The translations under genes were made by a program, and so were the position numbers. A stretch of DNA of 64,000 nt from Anniella stebbinsi. Its lineage: Eukaryota; Chordata; Lepidosauria; Squamata; Anniellidae. Location of the stretch: positions 97,806,609 through 97,870,608 of the forward strand of contig JARDYH010000003.1 of the NCBI GenBank assembly GCA_029215795.1. The letters are read 5' to 3'. Of the stretch, positions 46,924 to 59,478 are shown piece by piece. Position 1 is the first letter of the stretch. The number at the start of each line of letters is the position of its first letter. The notes below the pieces were generated by a model. That model had not been told where the DNA came from, did no database searches, and saw nothing but the letters and a program-made list of their open reading frames with translations.

Positions 46924-49297
46924 CTGTAAAGAATACAAATTATGGTGTTTTCATCCTAAATTATCAAGCTTATTCAGCTTTTTGAGACCATAAAAATGTT
47001 TTTATCAGAAATTCCCCTCTGCTAAGATATGCCCAGAAAGGTTGATTTGCATGATCTAACCATCAAATGCTTAACTGATATCCTCACTAGACTACAGTCT
47101 TCCCCAATATGCAAGCCTAAATGACAAGGCAGTTGAGCTTCAGAAGAAGGATAATCATCTCTCATTAAATTTTATTCAACTTTCATGAAGCAAATCATAC
47201 AGAGAACCTCCAGCTAGGGTCATCAGGACCATAATTCGGATTATTAAAAGAGGCCATTAGAATAATAAAATGGAATGGAAAGTGTTGGAAGTATGCAGAG
47301 ATTAAGACAGTACATGGGACAGCTACTCAAGACACTATTGGTGATGTCAAACATTCAAACATATGGAAAAAGTTGTTTGAACATATATGTGCTGCATTTT
47401 AAGGTTTTGTCAGGGTAGAGAGTGTTCAGTCCCCTTTCACAGCTCTTAAACACTATATTTGTATTCACCACATGTGTATTAAACCCTTTTCACATACACT
47501 TCAAAACGTGTAAAGTCTACAACTCAGAAGACCTCTTAAACAGAATAGAATGTTTAACTGTTATCCACATACAAAGAATCGAATACATGTAATTCATTCA
47601 TATGAACTTCACTCCTTAAGATTGGGGAAGAGGGGTGGGGAGATCACACTGACTGAGCCTACAAATGTGGAGATGCCAGTTAGACATTATATACAAGATG
47701 TGGATACAAGCTGGAGCCCATAGGTAGTCACTTACATGCCTCACATAGAATCTATGTGAGGGAAGGAGGGAGAGGTGTCCAGTCAGCCTTGCACTGGCTT
47801 TCCCAGGTGGGCAAGTGGGGGGAGTGGCCCACCCCCAAATTGACCCAAGGCACCCCAAGGCCTTTGGAACCCATCCGCTTCACCTCAGGCCAACTTAGTA
47901 CCGCCTCGTATTCATGCCGAAGCAGGCCGAATCCACCTGCCTCGACTCAGATTGGGGGCTTCAGCCCGAGGCAGTACACAGCCCTATTAATTATCTTCCT
48001 TCAATTAGCTTTAAATGTTTATTTATTTATTTATTACATTTGTATTACATAGCCGAAGCTCTCTGGGCGGTTTATATAGGATTAAAACAATTAAAAACAA
48101 TATACAAAAATTAAAACAGCAAAAACATAGAACATACAGACAATACACACATACATTTAAAACTGCTACAACAACCCAAAAAGCTTCAAAAACAAAAACA
48201 AACTCAGGCTCCTCAGATATTGCCAAATGCCTGAGAGAAGAGGAAAGTCTTGACCTGGCACCGAAAAGGTAACAATGTTGGCGCCAGGCGGGCCTCGTCA
48301 GGGAGATCGTTCCACAATTGGGGGGCCACCACAGAGAAGGCCCTCTCCCTTGTTGCCGACCTCCGAGCTTCCCTCGGAGTAGGCATCTGGAGGAGGGCCT
48401 TAGATGTTGAACGTAGTGTTCAGGTAGGTTCATGTTGGGAAAGGCGTTCCATCAGGTATTGTGGTCCCAAGCCGTGTAAGGCTTTATAGGTTGAAACCAG
48501 CACCTTGAATCGGGCTCGGAAACATACAGGCAGCCAATGCAAGCGGCCAGAGTAGGTCTTATATGCTTCTTAAAATATGTTTCTTTTTGAATTTCCACTT
48601 TGATGTCATTTAAAGGTAAAAGTCAGTGAAACAGTTTACTTTGAGGCAACATTATCGAGCACTTAGAACCTGAAATACTGTAAACCTGCTCTCAAAGCCT
48701 CCCTAATGTGGGGGGCGAAACAAACATAGGGACAAAACAATATAGGGACAAAACTTAGAGATGTGGCCAGATGGCTTAGTTGGGAGCGCTTCACACAGTG
48801 TTGATGCCACGCTGGAGAAGACTCTGCCCCTTGTACTCATGCTACATCTCAGCTGGTAGGGGAACCTGCTGTTCAACCAATGACATTGATCAGAATGTAT
48901 AGGAGTGAACTTATGAGAAAAGATGGTCCTTAAGGAACCCAGGTTCCAAGTTGTTTGTGTCATTAAAATAAGGGGGGTGGGGGTGGGAAAGAAGAGCCAT
49001 GCTGAAAATCTAAATATACCCACCATAGTAGTAAAAGTACCATCATAATTCTACAGAGTTGATATGTGCTGCCATTTAATGGTTTCCCACCTAACGGCAA
49101 GGCCAGCTGTAAATCTATGGTTTTAAAAATAAAGGAAAAAGTAATAACCACACATCAATGACCAAGATGAAAGTGGTTAATACAGTGATGAAGAATTTCC
49201 CAACATGCTGACATCAAAGCCATTTGCCTTCTCTTGGTGAGCAAGGAAAATGTGACGATGTATAAATCTTCCCTTTTATTTGTCAAAGAGCTCTCAC
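46924..49297. other. Intron between exons 3 and 4
   Basis: Contains the LINE tail at 48012. Elsewhere I see no recognised feature; a G-rich tract occurs at about 48965-48990. Confidence 0.55.
48012..48565 (-). mobile_element. L2-like LINE, RT C-terminus and 3' tail
   Basis: On the minus strand: WLPVCFRARFKVLVSTYKAL, HGLGPQYLMERLSQHEP, then in shifting frames EGLLCGGPPIVERSP and CQVKTFLFSQAFGNI, ending with CCGCCCAGAGAGCTTCGGC and an AATAAATAAATAAA tail. Frameshifts and stops make it inactive. Confidence 0.85.
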
Positions 49298-49419
49298 CTT
49301 TTCCCTAAAATTCTTCGCAGTGGTATCTAGATGGATTTTTGTCAAATTATATCCAGCAATAGTAGGTGAGAGTAACTTTGTTTCACTTTTTTTTTCTGCT
49401 GGCTCATTTTGGTCCTGCA
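49298..49419 (-). CDS. EFCAB6: EFCAB6 exon 3 of 14 (linker)
   Basis: Residues 87-126, with two bases completing Val 86. Acceptor CTTAACAG, donor GAAAAG|GTGAGA. The translation is polar and low in structure (Q-D-Q-N-E-P-A-E-K-K-S-E), with no EF loop, and ends in K-N-F-R-E-K, leading into the entering helix of exon 4. It is recognised by phase fit (1 in, 0 out) and an open frame rather than by a domain. A poly-A stretch in the coding strand encodes the Lys run. Confidence 0.75.
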
Positions 49420-50261
49420 CTGTTAAGAAAAGCTATAGTTTAGCAAAATTGCTATTAGCGTTCTTTTAAACAGTAATATTAATGACAGCACTGAACATTT
49501 ATGTACTGCTTTTGGACAGTGTAAACACTCTACATACATTATCCAGGTACCAACAACCCTGCAAGGTAGCCAGTATAACTATCCCTATATTGCAGATGTG
49601 AGGGAAAGAACCATTTCAAACAGAATTGCTGTAGCCTTGTCTGCACTGGTACCTACACTATTGTTCCCTGCTTAGTGTATTAAAGGCAAATGTGGGTAAG
49701 TGTTGGGCCAACATTATGAAAGGCTGGAAATTCAGTCCAAATTGTGTTTGGGGGGGGGAGCTGGGGGTGGAATGTGTCATTGACAAAAGAGGGGTCAAAA
49801 CGCCTCTCTTCTTTCTCATTTTGGGTTTTTGTGATGCGGGATGAAAATTACTGGCTTTCGTTTACAAAACTCTGTCCTGATGACAGCTGCAATTTTAGAT
49901 TTCCCAGAATTCCCTATTATAAGCGGCATTTTAAAGGAAAAACTGATAGCTGCAGGAGGTGGGTCCATTTTTCTGGATGCCCACTGGTGATTGAAACATT
50001 CTGGAAAATCTAAAATGGTGGCTGCCGCTCAGATGAACCTTCAAAAAGCTCTGGTAAGTTCTCCTGCTCCCCACAAAATCGCCCCATATCTGAAAGTCAT
50101 CATGGGGCTGTAAAATGGTAGGGGAGGGATTCTGCCCAGCCCTTGAAGTGTGTTCTAAAATATGCATTTAGAGCTCCATGCCACATATGTAACATAACAT
50201 TGCACACAGGTCCCCAAAAGGGAGTAGGTAGGCAAAGCAAAGCAAGGCTGTGGAAGTCTCT

Positions 50262-50475
50262 GGCTCAATTCGGACGACACGATAGTCAATGGTGGGTTGA
50301 CTAACCCTAACCCTAGGGGGTACTCCCCAAACAACATGGTAATAAATAATCAACTGTGGTGTGGATTAGGATCAGCGCTGAGTTGACTATGGCAGCATTG
50401 GAATGACACAATAGTCAAAACAACTTACGATTTCCCCCCCACACCAGTTGTTTATTGTGTCGTCCGAATTGAGCC
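50262..50475. mobile_element. 214-bp MITE with perfect 19-bp terminal inverted repeats
   Basis: GGCTCAATTCGGACGACAC at 50262-50280 is exactly complementary to 50457-50475. TCT flanks both sides (50259-50261 and 50476-50478), a possible 3-bp duplication of the PIF/Harbinger type, though three bases are weak evidence. The interior has ATAGTCAATGGTGGGTTGAC and related phrases. No ORF. Confidence 0.82.
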
Positions 50476-51787
50476 TCTGACTCAAGAATCAAGCCTGAGG
50501 CAAAAGTTACATGCGGCCAGGCCAGATCGCCAGGTCTTCCTGGATAGACAAGCTACTGGACACTTAGCCATTATCAGTGTCGTCCTGCTGAGCAGCATGA
50601 TCAATCTAGAGGTTTCCTGCCACAGTACTGAGTCCACTGGTGCCTTACATCTTCACACCCTGCCACCTCATAAACCCTTAACCACATCTCCGTGCTGCTT
50701 CCTAAGGAAGACCTCCGCAGCAGTCCCAAACTACATTTCACAGAGGTCTTGGAGCCAACAATACTGATGCCACCTACTGAAGGCTCCAACCACAGCACAT
50801 TCCAGAATTGCTGCCACTTCTTCAGGTACGTTTCAGTGAAAAAAGGGAAAGGGGTGATTGAGGTAGTGAGGAAAGCCAGTGGTGGTCTGATGCAGAGCTA
50901 ATATAAGTAGAGCCCACATTTCAGAAATGTTTGGCATCTGGAAGGTTTAAAGTATAGACTTCCCAGTTTTGAATTTTAGCAGCATCTCTACTTTGAAGCT
51001 GAGTATTCAACCATCATTTTGCATTCTGTAACATGAAAGCATTGTTGAAGGTTTCTGCATCCTTGTACACCACTGAAGTTAAACTTCTAATCAAAAGGGT
51101 TATTTATTTCATATCAGTTGCCAAATCCAAAGAGACCAGTAAATTTAAGTTCATTACCTAGCCTGATTTAAAAAAGAGAGAAAGGGAAAGAAGATACAAT
51201 TTTATTGGATCTAACACAAGCTTAGGTATTCCAGAGGAGCCAGAATTGATTTTTAGTCTCAATTTTCACTCAATTTTATTTTGTGCACTTTTAACTGCCT
51301 CCTCAAAATTTCATCTATTTTGTTTTTTTTGGTCCTTCCTGGACCTGAAATGCGAGAAAGCGTCCAAAGTCTAATTTTCAAGTCTCCGGGGAACTGTAGA
51401 GTCCTTGCCCTAACCCACAGAGCACAGCTCAGGGAGCTTCCAAAGCCTTGGGAGACCGGAAGCTATGCAATCCCTGACCTTGCCTGATCACCCTTGGGGA
51501 AGCTCCCTCATCCAAATGAGCTAGAGCTAAGGCAGTGTCCCTTTATATACTTTCTGCCCAGTCCATGTGACTTTAATCCCACTCTCAATCCCATGGCATG
51601 GGGAAGGGCTATAACCTTCAGGTTAGTTCACACCCTGCATAGTTTCCAGGAGCCTTAAATTTTTAACATTCAATGGCTTTTTAAAAAAAATACTTTTTAT
51701 TGATTTTTCCATGTCAACGTACAGTACACTATACAATTCAATTATTTTGATATTTTTCCATACAGTTACATTGGTGGTTATGTTTAT

Positions 51788-52303
51788 GACTGGGTTCGGA
51801 CAACACGATAACCAATGGTGGGTTAAACAGTCAACAATTAGTTATTGTGTAGCCTGTTAGGACTTTTTCACAACACGGTTGGTTATTTGGCTGAAATAAC
51901 CAGTGCAAATAACCAACGCTGTGCAGAACTGATTATTTGAATAATGTTGTTGGTTATCGTATCATGTGTCAGGCAGCATTGACTATTTTGTTGCCCATAG
52001 TTGGTTATTTCAGTGACTACAAAGTCCCCTGGCAAGAGCGACCAAAGCAGCGGCTGCCACCCTAGTCCAGCCGACAAACTCGCAATGGCTGATGGGATAC
52101 GAGCGGGAGGACTGAGAAGGGAAGAGGGGGTGGGGGATGTGCCAATCAAACACACCATTGACTAATAGTCAACTCAACGCTGACCTTAATCCACACCCTG
52201 ATTGATTATAATCATGTCATGTGAAGACTACCCCACCCCAGGTAATCAACCGTGGAGTTGACTATTAACCCACCACTGACCATTGCGTTGTCTGAATGCA
52301 GCC
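51788..52303. mobile_element. 516-bp palindromic MITE related to 50262
   Basis: The left arm TTCGGACAACACGATAACCA...GGTGGGTTAA is complementary to the right arm TTAACCCACCACTGACCATT...GTTGTCTGAATGC. It shares the TCGGACAAC end and the AATGGTGGGTTA phrase with the 50262 copy. The centre has repeated TTGGTTATTT / AAATAACCAA phrases and a GC-richer core. Confidence 0.75.
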
Positions 52304-52880
52304 TTTGTCTTCTTAGCTTTATTACTTATTATTTACAGTTCAACTAAATTTTTAATCTGTATATACTCTTTATCTATAACAACATCCAGACTGACATTGT
52401 TTATATGCCAGTTCCGGTGTTTTCACTACTGTTGTTTCCATTATAATAGATATTTCTTGAAAGATTTCCATCCAGAATCTCTGGATACGTTCACAATCCC
52501 ACTACATATGAACATAGGATTCCTGGATCACACAACCTCTCCAGCACAAAAGTGAGTAAGACCTTTCTTTGCTCTTTTGGATGGTAGTTAATACCATTTT
52601 TGTAATAAGTTAAGCGATATCTCTGTGCATTTAGCTGATGTGGCACCCAAACTAAATGCAAAGAAGCACTTTTTATTTTCATGTGAAAATATTTCTCCTC
52701 ATCAAATATGCAAGTTATGTTATGGAAATCAAAAGTCACAAACATTCAGCTTAGCTGCAGTAGAGACTTTGCAAACTGACTTTTTCTTCTATTTTTTACA
52801 AAATTCAAAAGTAGTGTGCCTGTAGAGAAAATTGCTGTAGCTAGAATGCTGTGCCATCCAATCCCCTTACAAATACCTAC

Positions 52881-52999
52881 CTGAATCTTGACTTTCTGTC
52901 ATTCTTTTCTTTCTTTTCTCCAAATGTATGCCAAGATACTGCAAAAACTCTTTATAATTCAACGTATTGGTTCGGCAAATACAATATCGATTCCACAGC
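52881..52999 (-). CDS. EFCAB6: EFCAB6 exon 2 of 14 (partner EF-hand and linker)
   Basis: Its first base completes a Lys codon with exon 1, then residues 47-85. The acceptor follows a TTGTTGTTG tract ending TTAG; the donor is TTCAG|GTAGGT. It encodes LWNRYC...TLNYKEFLQYLG, the degenerate second EF-hand paired with the canonical one of exon 1: the loop lacks acidic ligands but the K-E-F-L exit helix is kept. A basic stretch (EKRKKRM) then opens an acidic-polar linker. Phase 2 in, phase 1 out, matching both neighbours. Confidence 0.85.
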
Positions 53000-55900
53000 C
53001 TAACAACAACAAAAAAATGAAACATATCTAAATTTAATATATCTAAAGTAAAATACTAGAGAATAAACATGAAATATTTACACCTTTATCAATAATTAAT
53101 ATAAAAATTAAAGTAAGAATTGAGTAACATTTCCCCTTAATTTATACATTCAGTTTTCCCTCTGAGATAACTTGTTTAGCTGTTTAGATTGCTCGACAAC
53201 CCCCCCCCCCCCCATTTGTATCCTTCACCTTTACCTCCAAATTGCTTAGGGAAGAGTATCATGGTAATTATCCCATTTTTCACAGCAACCCTAGGAGGTA
53301 GATTAGCCTAAGTGATATTAACTGGCCTGAGTAACACTTCTATTTTTGCTTCTGAGACACAACTCACAAAAATAAGGACAGTCGCATGCTCTTAAAGAAC
53401 GTTCTAGTTATTGTGGACATATACTGTAAAATATAATCAAAACATAAACACATTCTGAATGGGAAGCAACCCATGAAAATGGTAAGAGCCTGTCTGGATC
53501 GCACTGAGGGATCATCTAGTCCAGCCAGAGGCCCTCACGTGCTGCTTTTCTGAATGGCAACAACCCCCTCCAATTGCTTATCCCTAATCCCTGGGGGGCT
53601 AAAAGAGATATGAAACGGGAGAAGTATTTAATCATTTAATAGCCTCCTGATTTCTTTTCAAAGTAGCCACAGATGTGGCAGTTTCACTGAAGGAGGGGGA
53701 CAGAGGCTGTTCAAGTTTTTCACCACCAACTGACCTTTCGCTCAAAATGTCCATCTGTGAGGGGACAATATAGATACACATAACCTTTTCTCCTTAGGTG
53801 GAAGGACAGCAGGAGATGCCAATTTGAAAGGGAAAAAAACAACCAGAAAGGAAAGGCTTAAACAGCACCCCATCCCATTCTGACACTCAGGTTCCTGAGG
53901 CTGGTTCCATTAAAAAATAAGTTGAAAGTCTGTTATCACGTGTCTTCCATGTAACATTTGGCCTGCTTCTGAAATGCCAAGGCATATCATCTCTCTGAAC
54001 ATGGCGGTCCCAGTTACCTACGATTGGAACCTGAAACAAAATGTTGCAGTGTATCCTCGGGACTTAAGAGGAGGGTTCACGTTCAGGACACCAGCCAGCT
54101 TGGAACAAGAGCCTTGTACTGCTGTCCAGGCTTCTTAGGATAGGGGGAGTTTCAGGAGTAGTGGATAGGAGACACCTTTACTCTCCACACACACCAGTCT
54201 ACACCCCACAAGGCCATTCCCTCCTCCTGTGCTAGAGGGCTGCCAGCCCCAAACCTGACCATTTTATGGTCATACAGAGAGGTGGGGCATGGAGTTCTGG
54301 AGGGCGGGGAAGGGGAAAAGGGGTCTTTTTCTTTCCTCTCTTTCTGAAGCAGAGGGAGCATTCTTAACCTCATAACCACCCTCCAGGAAACTTACTAAAA
54401 GCTATCATGGGCTCGAGTATATCAATTCCCTTTCTTTTCCTACCTTCCATTTTCCATCTTTGTGGGAGGAGGCAGGTTGTTATCTGTTTGCCACAAACAT
54501 TCCATGACCAGATCTACACCAAGCAGGATAGGACACTTTGAAAACGTTTTGAAAACTGTATATATGCAGTGTGTCCTGGGCCCCAACAGATGTCACTACT
54601 GTTATAAACTGGTTTAAAGAGGTAGTGTAGATCCTGCCCATGTCTCAACCACAGACTTTATGCCTAGACTTAAGCCCTTCACATCAAATGGCACCCACTG
54701 CCTGAAATCCACGTTAGCTGTGCACGTTTGCAGGGGGAAAGCCTACATGGATAGGCCGAGAGGTTCCAGCTCCCAGGGAAGCCTACACATGCAGAGGTTC
54801 ATGTGAGTAGGCTTTTCCCTGAAGACATCCATGTTTAACACTTGGACATCAAGCATGGGCCAGGGGGACGCAACACAACATCAGAGTTGGAGGGAAACCA
54901 TGTGGCCCCACTCCCCAGTGAGCACACGAAGACTCCTTTACAATTACAATGATGGAAGAAGGGAGCTACAGCCTGCCCAATGCCACATCGATTTAGACCC
55001 TTCTCTCGCGTTCTCAGTTCAACTGCCTGTAAGCTCACATGTTCTTCTCAGGTAGTTTAATATATATATTTCCTTTTAACTCACAAAGTTATATACTTCT
55101 GTGTACCAAAGTAATTCTCCCAGAATATGTAGAAACCACGTTTTTATTTTTGGGTGACCCCATTTCACTTCCAAACTGGCAGGTGCTACACCAACCAATG
55201 GTGCTTTAGAGGGGATGATAATCCTACATGGACCCAATCCTCTCTATACATGTTCAAATTCCTTCCCTACTGTAAATCCACGGAGGCCTGAATACAAATG
55301 TAATAAACGAACAAGGTTTTGTCCTGAGCCCCTTTGATCAAAGCAGTGGCAGGAGGTGGGAGGGCTGAGATGCACAGAAGGAGCTAGAAGATCTGCCCCA
55401 CATCCCCTGCCCTTTTGCAAGTTCCATGAGAGCAATTTTAAGTGAACTAACATTTAATTCCACTAAAGATGAATCCAGTTTGTTGTTTCATACATAAAAG
55501 TTACAAATCTCTGGGGTATAAATTTCATCATTTTTATTCAGCCTTAAATGCTCCAAATAAAAATTTGTGATCTTTTTCACGATGCTACTCACTACCATCA
55601 ATGTAATAACATCCATACAGATTTATCACATTCCAGTCTTCAATGCCAAGTACAAGATTTATGGTCAAATAAAGCCACATTTTGTTGTTTTTCATTGCCC
55701 TGCTTTAGAAAAGCACTACTTCTGTTCTGTAATTGCATGTACCAAATTATATAAAGGATTTTTTTGTGTAGTGATCTAATTCTGGAGAACATCCTGAGCA
55801 CACACAAAAGGAGAGGAACACCAAACAGCGAGGCCAGCTAGTAAAGATGGACTGAAATTGGTTTTGAGGTTGCTGGTAATGAGAGATATAAAATATTTAG

Positions 55901-56831
55901 AGCAAAGCAAAACAAATAAATAGTCTGTCCTAATTTCTTTCATTTTTCCTGTAGGCTTTTATCCAACTCAATGTTTCTGCAACTGCAGCTTATTAAAGTA
56001 CCATGGACCTCCCAAATGAAAGTCATTCCAAACTCCAGGAGAATACATCCTCCTCAGATAGAACTGCTTACTGAAAGCACAACCAGCATATACATTTATC
56101 ATTCATTCTAGAAAAACAGAGACAAGATCTTGGCTCCTATTAGAAATCACTCAATCCAGGCTTGACGTTGGGTCCACCTCTACAACAGAAATGAGGTGGG
56201 CATTAAACTTCCTTCTACCCATCCCCTGTCCCCATTCGACTCTCTTCCCTGCTTTTTTTTTTAAAAAAATAACAAACCTTCGTTGACTCCAATGAAAACT
56301 TTTTTTAATTTTTAACCCCCCCACTGCCCAGTGTATGGAATTGCAGTGGTGGGAGGTTTGATCCTCTTCTCCCAGTGTGCACAGGTCCTCATCCAAATTG
56401 GGTCTGCATGCAATTACACTAAAGTAAAGGTTCCGCTACACACTACATAACAGAATGTGTACTTATACCCTAAGGTGATAAAATAAACTTGACTACCTCA
56501 TGCTATATGCAGGGGATATTTTCTGAATGTTCTGCAAATGAAAACAAAAAGACCCCTCTCATTCCAAACAGAAATGTAACACATCAGGAGAAAGATTAAT
56601 GACCACCTCTTTGCCGCTATTTTTCTATTTACAGAGAAGGTGTTTTTTTTTCACATAGGAGTTTTTAAAATGCCATCCTCCCCCCTGCATTCTGAAGTGG
56701 TGAAGTTTATCCTCCCATTTCGGGACTCTACCAGTTCAGTCCTGCTTCACGTGTAGCCTTGTTCACTCATTTTTTTCGTGCCTATGGAAAGGGTACCCTC
56801 AGTTTGCTCATCATGCAAACTGAAGGCCCCC

Positions 56832-57400
56832 TGTTGTGTTTCTCAAAACTTCTTGCTTTATTGGAAGACAATGAAGAGGTCTGCCACGCAATCTACAAAG
56901 TTTTATTCAGGCAATAAACATATCTTCCCAACTGAAGGGACTCCAGCTTCTAGGAACTTCTCTCTAGAAAAAAGTATGCAAACTAAGCGAGACAATTGTC
57001 CTTTCAAGAAAAAGGGAAAGCCTTTTCCCAGTATGCTTTGACTTCAGGGAGACTGGTTCTGAAGAAGCCTTTGGTGAGAAGCTAGCTGGGCTGACCTTCT
57101 CTCACCTTCCTTTAGCTCCGCCCGTTTTAGTCTGCGGAATACTCTAGGATCAGCTAGCCTTTCAGTGCCCTCCCCCTCGGAAGAATCCTGAATCCCCAGA
57201 GCTTGTGCATTGCTTACACTGTCAGAGATGTCTGTTGAAAGTTCATTCCCAGCTGATGAAGAGCCTGTGAGCGTCACCTGCCCCACTCCCCGTATAGGCT
57301 GGTATGTTTCTGGCACTGTCTCTTCTGCTTCAGAATCTGATTCTGATTGATTGTCTGAAACTCTTTCTTCCAGCCTAAGGGAACAGGCCTAGTCCTGACA
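56832..57400 (-). mobile_element. Probable solo LTR (minus strand)
   Basis: On the minus strand it runs TGTCAGGACTAGGCCTG to ACACAACA (TG...CA), with AATAAA at 56907-56902 near the 3' side. The flanks CCCCC and CACCC differ at one base, so a 5-bp duplication is possible but not proven. A 90-codon open frame (57316-57044) lies inside, with an acidic Ser-rich part (QDSSEGEGTERLADP) and a basic part (FRRLKRAELKEGERRSAQLA). No internal retroviral genes are next to it. Confidence 0.6.
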
Positions 57401-57899
57401 CACCCTTAAGCTGTTTAACTATCCACACATCCAACATATCCCAAACCTGATCCTGACTGTTGCTCAGGGTAAAATGCCCTCCTTCTCCAATCATGCAGAG
57501 GCTACACCTCCAATAACACTATTGTACCGCTCAAACTTTCCTATCTATCTGTTCAGTGCCAATCAGAGTGCTGTTAAATTCAAGTAAACCAATTTAACAC
57601 ACAACCAATCAAACTATCTCTAAGTTCTCATATCTTCTTAGGCAAAATTATGTATGTCACAGTTCCATAGCAGTGCAGGAAAAAAAACCCAGTTTCCACT
57701 AAAATTAACATTCAGGGAGATGTAGCAAATGTCCAGCCAATATAGATCAGAAAATATGCTTGAACGTATGTGAGCAACAACTGTGTGAAATAGCAGAAGC
57801 CACAGAGATGTCTGAATAAGATTTCTAATGGTTGGGGGTTAACACTTCATTGCCCTGTAAAGATTTAGTGCATCAGCTGTGATCTTTCCTGAGTCAGCC

Positions 57900-58335
57900 T
57901 GATTTGGCAACAGTTATCCATGATGGTTATACCATGCTTAGACTGTTACAACATGCTCTACATAGGGCTACCCTTTAAGGGTTTCTGGAAGCTTCAATTG
58001 GTGGAAAATATGGCAACTAGGCTGCTAACCAGTGTACAGTACTGAGAACATATTACAGCAATATTGAAAGATCTGCCCAAGTTGCGAACTGTTTTCTGGG
58101 TTCATTTCAAAGTGTTGGTTTTAATCTCTAAATGGCTTAGGGCCTGACTATCTAAGGGACTATCTATCTTGTTATGAACCTGTCCAGTTATTAAGACTTG
58201 TAGGAGAGGCGCTCCTGAGGACACTATTGCTTGCAGAGGCTCATTTAGCCCCTAAACCACCCAGCAGTCTGGGTTCACACATCACAAGAGCAGCCTATGA
58301 TAGGGGAGCTCATAGGTTGTAAAACGAAAGTGAAA
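57900..58335 (+). mobile_element. L2-like LINE, worn RT C-terminus
   Basis: Broken frames give LYIGLPLRVSGSFNWWK, HITAILKDLPKLRTVFWVHF and FKVLVLISKWLRA, which parallel the tail of the LINE at 61560. It lies 250 bp 3' of exon 1, in the opposite orientation to the gene. Confidence 0.7.
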
Positions 58336-58588
58336 GTTAAGAGTGTGCTGGAGGCAGTGCACTCGCTCCTGCTTGGTGCCTGGCAAATCATGGATTAATT
58401 AATTCACCAATACATGCAAATCAGGGCATTGTCAAATCTTAGATTGATGATCCTAGATGCAATCAGTTGTGGCAAGGAAAATGTAATCAACCTGATAAAT
58501 ATTGTTGAGTATTGTACCCTTAATATGAATGCAAAGTATGTTACCCCACAATGGCTTTACAAGAATCCTTAACTCGTTCTTTACTTAC

Positions 58589-58725
58589 TTATCATACTCA
58601 CAGTCCGTCATCCTGAAGCAGTTGACCTCAAGAATTCTTCTCAGCTCATGCCGCTGAATTTGTCCATTTTGATTGTAATCAAAAAGTCTACAGGTCTTGA
58701 TAAACCGTTTCATCTTTTTGGAAAT
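58589..58725 (-). CDS. EFCAB6: EFCAB6 exon 1 of 14 in window (EF-hand loop)
   Basis: Residues 1-45 plus two bases of the next codon. The acceptor is AATAG with an in-frame TAG just upstream, so the reading frame must begin here by splicing; the pyrimidine tract is weak. The donor is GATAA|GTAAGT. It encodes a basic helix (I-S-K-K-M-K-R-F) and the canonical EF loop DYNQNGQIQRHE, with Asp/Asn at loop positions 1, 3 and 5, Gly at 6 and Glu at 12, then ELRRIL. Phase 0 in, phase 2 out. An earlier exon must exist but was not identified. Confidence 0.85.
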
Positions 58726-59346
58726 CTATTCAGTGTTTTCAAAAGATGCATGTTAAAATAAGTAAATGGTATTAAACAAGTGTCCTGATATCAGCATTTT
58801 CCTCTCTCTTTCACAAAATGCTCCAAAAAAGCATAACCTACCAAAACACATCACAATCTTTCAGATTTTTCTCTCAAGCATGAGAAAAATACACTTTTCA
58901 TTTACCAAACGTTGTGAAAGTAATTTTCTCCATACCTTATATTTGGGAAAGTCAAAATTCTCTTTCAAGAAGTAGAAATTAGTTTCAACTACTATTCATT
59001 TCTGCTGACCAAATGAGCAGTACATATACAATACCTTTGTTCAGCTACTGAAACCTCCAGATTGACTGACAACAAAAAGTTCCTAGGCTTAACAAAATGT
59101 GTTAAGATGGGGGCGTCAGCCTATCTTAAATAAGGGTTTAGGTGTATTAAATATTTGTGACATTGGGTATTTTTTTATTTATTAAAACATTTGTAAAGCC
59201 CCTATATCACTAGGATCTCAGCGCAGCAATCTGCATACAGGAGAATGAAAATGTTTCTCTCTAAAACAGGGAAAGGGGTATGATAGAGCTTATCCAAATT
59301 GTCCCAAAGATAAAATCTGTTACATTTGCATTCCCTTATTTCAAGA

Positions 59347-59478
59347 GTGGGCAAAAAGTAACTCTCCAGATGTTTGGATTTCAGCTCCCAGCATTCCTGA
59401 CTATTGGCCATGATGGCAGGCACCTCTGGTTGTTAAAGTCCAAAACACCTGGAGAGCTACCTTCTGCTCATCCCTGCC
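59347..59478. repeat. Palindromic MITE (CAGCCTTCCCCAACC family), diverged
   Basis: GTGGGCAAAAAGTAACTCTC at the left and GAGAGCTACCTTCTGCTCAT at the right, with CCAGATGTTTGGATTTCAGC and TTGTTAAAGTCCAAAACACC around TGGCCATGATGGC. Confidence 0.65.

Larger units (their letters stand above)
49420..52880. other. Intron between exons 2 and 3
   Basis: Contains two related inverted-repeat elements (50262, 51788). The stretch 49780-50050 has TTTTAGATTTCCCAGAAT and CATTCTGGAAAATCTAAAAT as inverted arms about 110 bp apart, so it is another palindromic element. 50480-51780 shows nothing assigned. Confidence 0.6.
53000..58588. other. Intron between exons 1 and 2
   Basis: Contains a C run at about 53201-53213, the LTR at 56832 and an L2-like relic at 57900. 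A CR1-like phrase (GGGATCATCTAGTCCAG) is at about 53510. 53720-56830 holds nothing I recognise. Confidence 0.55.
4326..58725 (-). other. EFCAB6: EFCAB6-like gene, internal part (14 exons)
   Basis: Fourteen minus-strand exons join into 654 codons plus 2 nt with no stop. The product is a chain of EF-hand pairs: canonical loops at about residues 16-27 and 249-260, a near-canonical one (D at position 12) at 586-597, and degenerate loops at about 142, 285, 355 and 485, each followed by a partner helix-loop-helix. Motifs of the type H/N-E-L-R-R-I-L after the loop recur. Known EFCAB6 is a protein of about 1500 residues with many EF-hands that binds DJ-1 and the androgen receptor, is expressed in testis, and has been reported as a component of sperm axonemal microtubules. 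The assignment is by repeat architecture and recalled similarity, not by a search. All junction phases agree, which strongly supports one gene. Start, stop and promoter are outside the window or not visible. Other multi-EF-hand proteins are the main alternative. Confidence 0.82.

Noticed and set aside
50297..50316. TAACCCTAACCCTA, telomere-like motif
   Set aside because: Only about two repeats inside a MITE; too short for an interstitial telomere.
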